NCBI GenBank assembly: GCA_964492735.1
Contig: CAZBLE010000025.1
Coordinates: 1-8,916 of the forward strand
Reading direction: 5' to 3'
Length of the DNA stretch: 8,916 nt
From: CALKUP01 sp964492735
GTDB lineage: Bacteria > Patescibacteriota > Patescibacteriia > UBA9570 > XYC2-FULL-38-9
Below, piece by piece: positions 6,407 through 8,916 of this stretch. A model generated the notes under the pieces. It saw only the letters and a list, made by a program, of their open reading frames with translations. It was not told the origin of the DNA and ran no database searches. The first letter of the stretch is position 1. Each line of letters starts with the position of its first letter. The translations under genes and the position numbers were made by a program.

Positions 6407-8758
6407 ATGTCTTTCGAAACCCGCCGTCCAATTGAAACAGAGCCAACGCCAAATGAAGTGGTGCGTGTGTTGTTGTTTCAATCAGCGAATCCAGACATGC
6501 TACCTGATGACGCTGATCCAAGAACAGTAGAACTCACCCGCATGGTCATGACCATTAAAGGCGGGAAGAATGCAAATGGCATGTTGATGCCAGTTGGTGG
6601 TGGACGTGAGCGAAAACCAAATGGTCAATTCAGTGAATCTGTGATTGACACTGCAATTCGAGAAATGATTGAGGAAACACATGCAAAAACAAAGAAAGAC
6701 CGACTTGTTGAACTACCAATACAACAGCAGTATACATTTACTCATAAAGAAAGCAGCGAGCAGCGCACACAAGTGGCTCGTTATTGCATCGGCCGACTGC
6801 TTCCTGGAGATAGCATGTATTCACTCGATCAAGTAGAAGATAAAATTGCTGGCTTTGCCTATCTTACTCCATCGCAATACAAAGATCTGGTCATTAATGG
6901 TTCAGTAGAACTCAATGGAAAAGCAGTCCCACTTGTTGAGCACATGCAATACAACCAAAAGAACCGCGAGGACATCGTTACTGACGACACTCCTGTTCAA
7001 GAGGTACATCAGCTCACGAGTTATTATTTTGCTCGCATGGAAGCGATTAAAAAATTGAAGGTATTGGAATATCTTCTGTACGGAACACGACCAGAAGACT
7101 CGCACATGAACAATCCAGCACTCAAAGACACACTTGATGCAGCGCGAGCGCGAATGCCCGAAGCAAAAACAGTACTCGAAACCCTCCTCGCTGGCTCAGA
7201 AACATCGCTCGACAATGACACGGTAGCTGCGATACATAAAACCAAAGAGCTCTGGAGTGAAATCATCGACATGATAGGAGCAGATATTCCAGACATTCGA
7301 CAAGCATTAGAGTATTCGAATACAGAAGGCGTGCTTGATAATGTTGCGGAGCATTTCGATATTGAAACCGGCAAGGGAATCCCATCGATTAGTTTAATTT
7401 TCCCGCTGCTTGCAGGTGATAAAAAACTGGATACAACAGAGCTCCGAATTTTATTAAAAAATCCACAAGCTGCTCGATTGTTAAAAATTGTTGGGGCCGT
7501 GCGAAAATATACCCTTGATCCACAGTTGCGAACCCCTGCAAATAAAAGTCGGCTCGTTAATGACTTGTTCGAGCGAGGACTCATTCCAACCAATCGTCTT
7601 TCCGATATCAATCGTCACACCAATGATGTTGATGGATTTTTTGAAATGCTTCAACAACAAGCTTCAGGGGTAGAGATTGCAGGCGCTGAGCCTGTTGTGA
7701 TTTCTGTTGCGGAAGAGATCCGCGGTCGCAATGTTGACGAATTACTCAACATCATTTTTCACCCGGACACAGTACTTGCTCACATTCCGTCTCCCACAAA
7801 GCGTGGAGTTGTATTATGGGAAGCAAAGCGCAAGCTTGTATTAATGCTTTTAATGGCAGAGGTTGACCAATCACAACAAGAAATTATTGAACTTGGTACA
7901 CAGTTATTTCACAGCATTGAAGAAGCACTACTCAAGGTCGACTCTGGTCGTGGTGATCGTGTGTTACAACTCGGCCCATACCATGAAGAGTTTCCCGTTC
8001 AAATGTGGAGCCCACCAAAAAGTCTCGCACAAGCACTGCGTAAGGTGATCGCACGCGATCGGTCTCGGGGGGATAGCCGTACAGCACAAGAATTTTTAGA
8101 TGATGCAAATCGATCAGCCTATGTTTTTGACATTGTACCAAGAGACAATGTTGGTAATGTTGATATCGTAAAAATTGCCACGGGTGGCGCTGTTTTTGAT
8201 GCAAATGGGAACGCACTAGAAACAATCACAACACAAAAACAAATTGCCTATCTTATTCAGGGAATGTTACGCACAGCGCGTGAACAAGGGATTCCCGCAC
8301 GCATTATCAATTACAAACCACTCCCAAAGCCCGGCGAAGGCTTTGCAAGCTCTGGCGGTGGAGGCAAGGGTCGCATTCGAATGGCCAAATTTGACCTTGA
8401 AGTCACGCAATCAGATGGCACAAAACAATACAAAGAGTACCAAATTTTCGTTCCAAGTATGCGGACTATTGAAGAATCGGGAAACAGAAAAAAACAAGAG
8501 CTGTACGGAGGTGAAGACGACTATGAAGATAAAAAAGCAGATGACAAAACACGTTCCATGCTACGCTTATTTGACACTCAAGGTGTTCGGTCTGCCATGG
8601 AAGCCCTTTTCCCTGTTTCTGTCTATGGGGACGATATTCGAAAAATTTACCGCCATCGAGTTGGTAGTGGCGACAAAATTCGCACAAAACAAACACCACC
8701 TCCAATACATCGAGCGCGCACTGGAAGCTTTATGTCCGTAGAAGAAATCAAGCTGTAA
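6407..8758 (+). CDS. Large protein with N-terminal Nudix domain and unassigned C-terminal part (783 aa)
   Basis: I recognise only the N-terminal domain. Strand VVRVLLFQS (18-26), then GMLMPVGGGRE (58-68) and a Nudix helix E77-x7-R85-E86-M-I-E89-E90-T91-H92-A93 give a Nudix fold with its metal-binding glutamates. The box is atypical: an insertion follows GGGRE, and the usual glycine is H92. The domain probably ends near 180 (LVEHMQYN). Residues 195-520 look mostly helical and soluble, with no membrane segment. Residues 535-750 mix strands and helices, with a glycine-rich loop ASSGGGGKGR (647-656), a strand pair ending KEYQIFVPSM (676-685) and an acidic linker (702-713). This part loosely resembles the RelA/SpoT synthetase layout (KP.G.....G, then E.QI); that is a hypothesis only. 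The C terminus has PPPIHRARTGS. The ATG at 6407 is the first in frame, without a Shine-Dalgarno motif. It is divergent from the flavoprotein gene and followed by tRNA-Ser. Coding is confident; overall function is unknown. Confidence 0.8.
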   Translation: MSFETRRPIETEPTPNEVVRVLLFQSANPDMLPDDADPRTVELTRMVMTIKGGKNANGMLMPVGGGRERKPNGQFSESVIDTAIREMIEETHAKTKKDRLVELPIQQQYTFTHKESSEQRTQVARYCIGRLLPGDSMYSLDQVEDKIAGFAYLTPSQYKDLVINGSVELNGKAVPLVEHMQYNQKNREDIVTDDTPVQEVHQLTSYYFARMEAIKKLKVLEYLLYGTRPEDSHMNNPALKDTLDAARARMPEAKTVLETLLAGSETSLDNDTVAAIHKTKELWSEIIDMIGADIPDIRQALEYSNTEGVLDNVAEHFDIETGKGIPSISLIFPLLAGDKKLDTTELRILLKNPQAARLLKIVGAVRKYTLDPQLRTPANKSRLVNDLFERGLIPTNRLSDINRHTNDVDGFFEMLQQQASGVEIAGAEPVVISVAEEIRGRNVDELLNIIFHPDTVLAHIPSPTKRGVVLWEAKRKLVLMLLMAEVDQSQQEIIELGTQLFHSIEEALLKVDSGRGDRVLQLGPYHEEFPVQMWSPPKSLAQALRKVIARDRSRGDSRTAQEFLDDANRSAYVFDIVPRDNVGNVDIVKIATGGAVFDANGNALETITTQKQIAYLIQGMLRTAREQGIPARIINYKPLPKPGEGFASSGGGGKGRIRMAKFDLEVTQSDGTKQYKEYQIFVPSMRTIEESGNRKKQELYGGEDDYEDKKADDKTRSMLRLFDTQGVRSAMEALFPVSVYGDDIRKIYRHRVGSGDKIRTKQTPPPIHRARTGSFMSVEEIKL

Positions 8759-8762
8759 AGTC

Positions 8763-8778
8763 ACTCTACCTGTAGAGT
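8763..8778. repeat. Short perfect inverted repeat between the large gene and tRNA-Ser
   Basis: ACTCTAC-CT-GTAGAGT forms 6 bp with a 4-base loop, starting 4 bases after the stop codon at 8758. No T run follows (next is TGACGC), so it is not a typical intrinsic terminator. Its right arm ends at the first T of the TTGACG box of the possible tRNA promoter. Confidence 0.5.
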
Positions 8779-8806
8779 TGACGCAAGTGTCAGCGAGAGA
8801 TAGTCT
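8778..8806 (+). promoter_or_regulatory. Candidate promoter of tRNA-Ser
   Basis: TTGACG (8778-8783, five of six consensus bases), a 17-bp spacer and TAGTCT (8801-8806, which keeps the key T1, A2 and T6) stand 21 bases before the mature tRNA 5' end. A start near 8813 would leave a leader of about 15 bases for RNase P to remove. Confidence 0.45.
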
Positions 8807-8827
8807 GTATGGACAATAATGCACAAT

Positions 8828-8915
<88 letters not shown>

Positions 8916-8916
8916 A

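Noticed and set aside
7024..7611. 195-codon open frame on the minus strand inside the large Nudix protein gene
   Set aside because: The serine-rich composition without any motif is typical of the antisense of a coding frame, and the plus frame is open over 783 codons.
8345..8374. Walker A (P-loop) at ASSGGGGKGR in the large protein
   Set aside because: The lysine is followed by G, not S or T, and no Walker B pattern stands out. It reads better as a glycine-rich loop.
8244..8741. 165-codon plus-strand frame overlapping the 3' part of the large gene
   Set aside because: It lies out of frame with a long gene whose frame runs on to a clean stop. No recognisable motif or start signal.

Overview
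The window holds six protein-coding genes, one serine tRNA gene and one 100-N assembly gap. Composition is moderate in GC, coding is dense, and TAA or TGA stops are used with the standard code. The gene set points to a small-genome bacterium, most likely of the Candidate Phyla Radiation (Patescibacteria, perhaps Parcubacteria-like). The hints are a short archaeal/eukaryotic-type prolyl-tRNA synthetase, a DUF2207 membrane protein with a glycine-rich tail, a BaiN/HI0933-type flavoprotein with the variant ending SGGFSLQLCW, and no Shine-Dalgarno motif before any gene. The lineage is inferred from style alone; no marker here proves it.

Minus strand, read in transcription order from right to left: a BaiN/HI0933-family flavoprotein (6350-5100), 38 bp, then proS (5061-3631). 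After proS comes a hairpin with T-rich 3' arm that is probably a terminator. Next is a cluster of an SDR oxidoreductase (3396-2563), a DUF2207 membrane protein (2562-580) that abuts it exactly, and a Nudix hydrolase of the ADP-ribose pyrophosphatase type (559-8). The proS-SDR junction is interrupted by 100 Ns flanked on both sides by the same 55 bp. This looks like an unmerged contig overlap, not missing DNA; collapsed, the intergenic space would be 79 bp.

Plus strand: a divergent gene (6407-8758) encodes a 783-residue protein with a recognisable but divergent Nudix domain at its N terminus and about 600 residues I cannot assign. Its last third faintly resembles the RelA/SpoT nucleotidyltransferase domain. 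It is followed by tRNA-Ser(CGA) at the right edge. The divergent promoter region between the flavoprotein and this gene is only 56 bp, and its two best -10 boxes overlap.

The genes do not form one obvious pathway: translation (proS, tRNA-Ser), nucleotide-derivative hydrolysis (two Nudix proteins), redox enzymes (SDR, flavoprotein) and a membrane protein of unknown role. The most interesting item is the large Nudix-containing protein. Next are the loss of three of four expected zinc-binding cysteines in ProRS and -10-like boxes placed so close to several start codons that leaderless transcripts are plausible.
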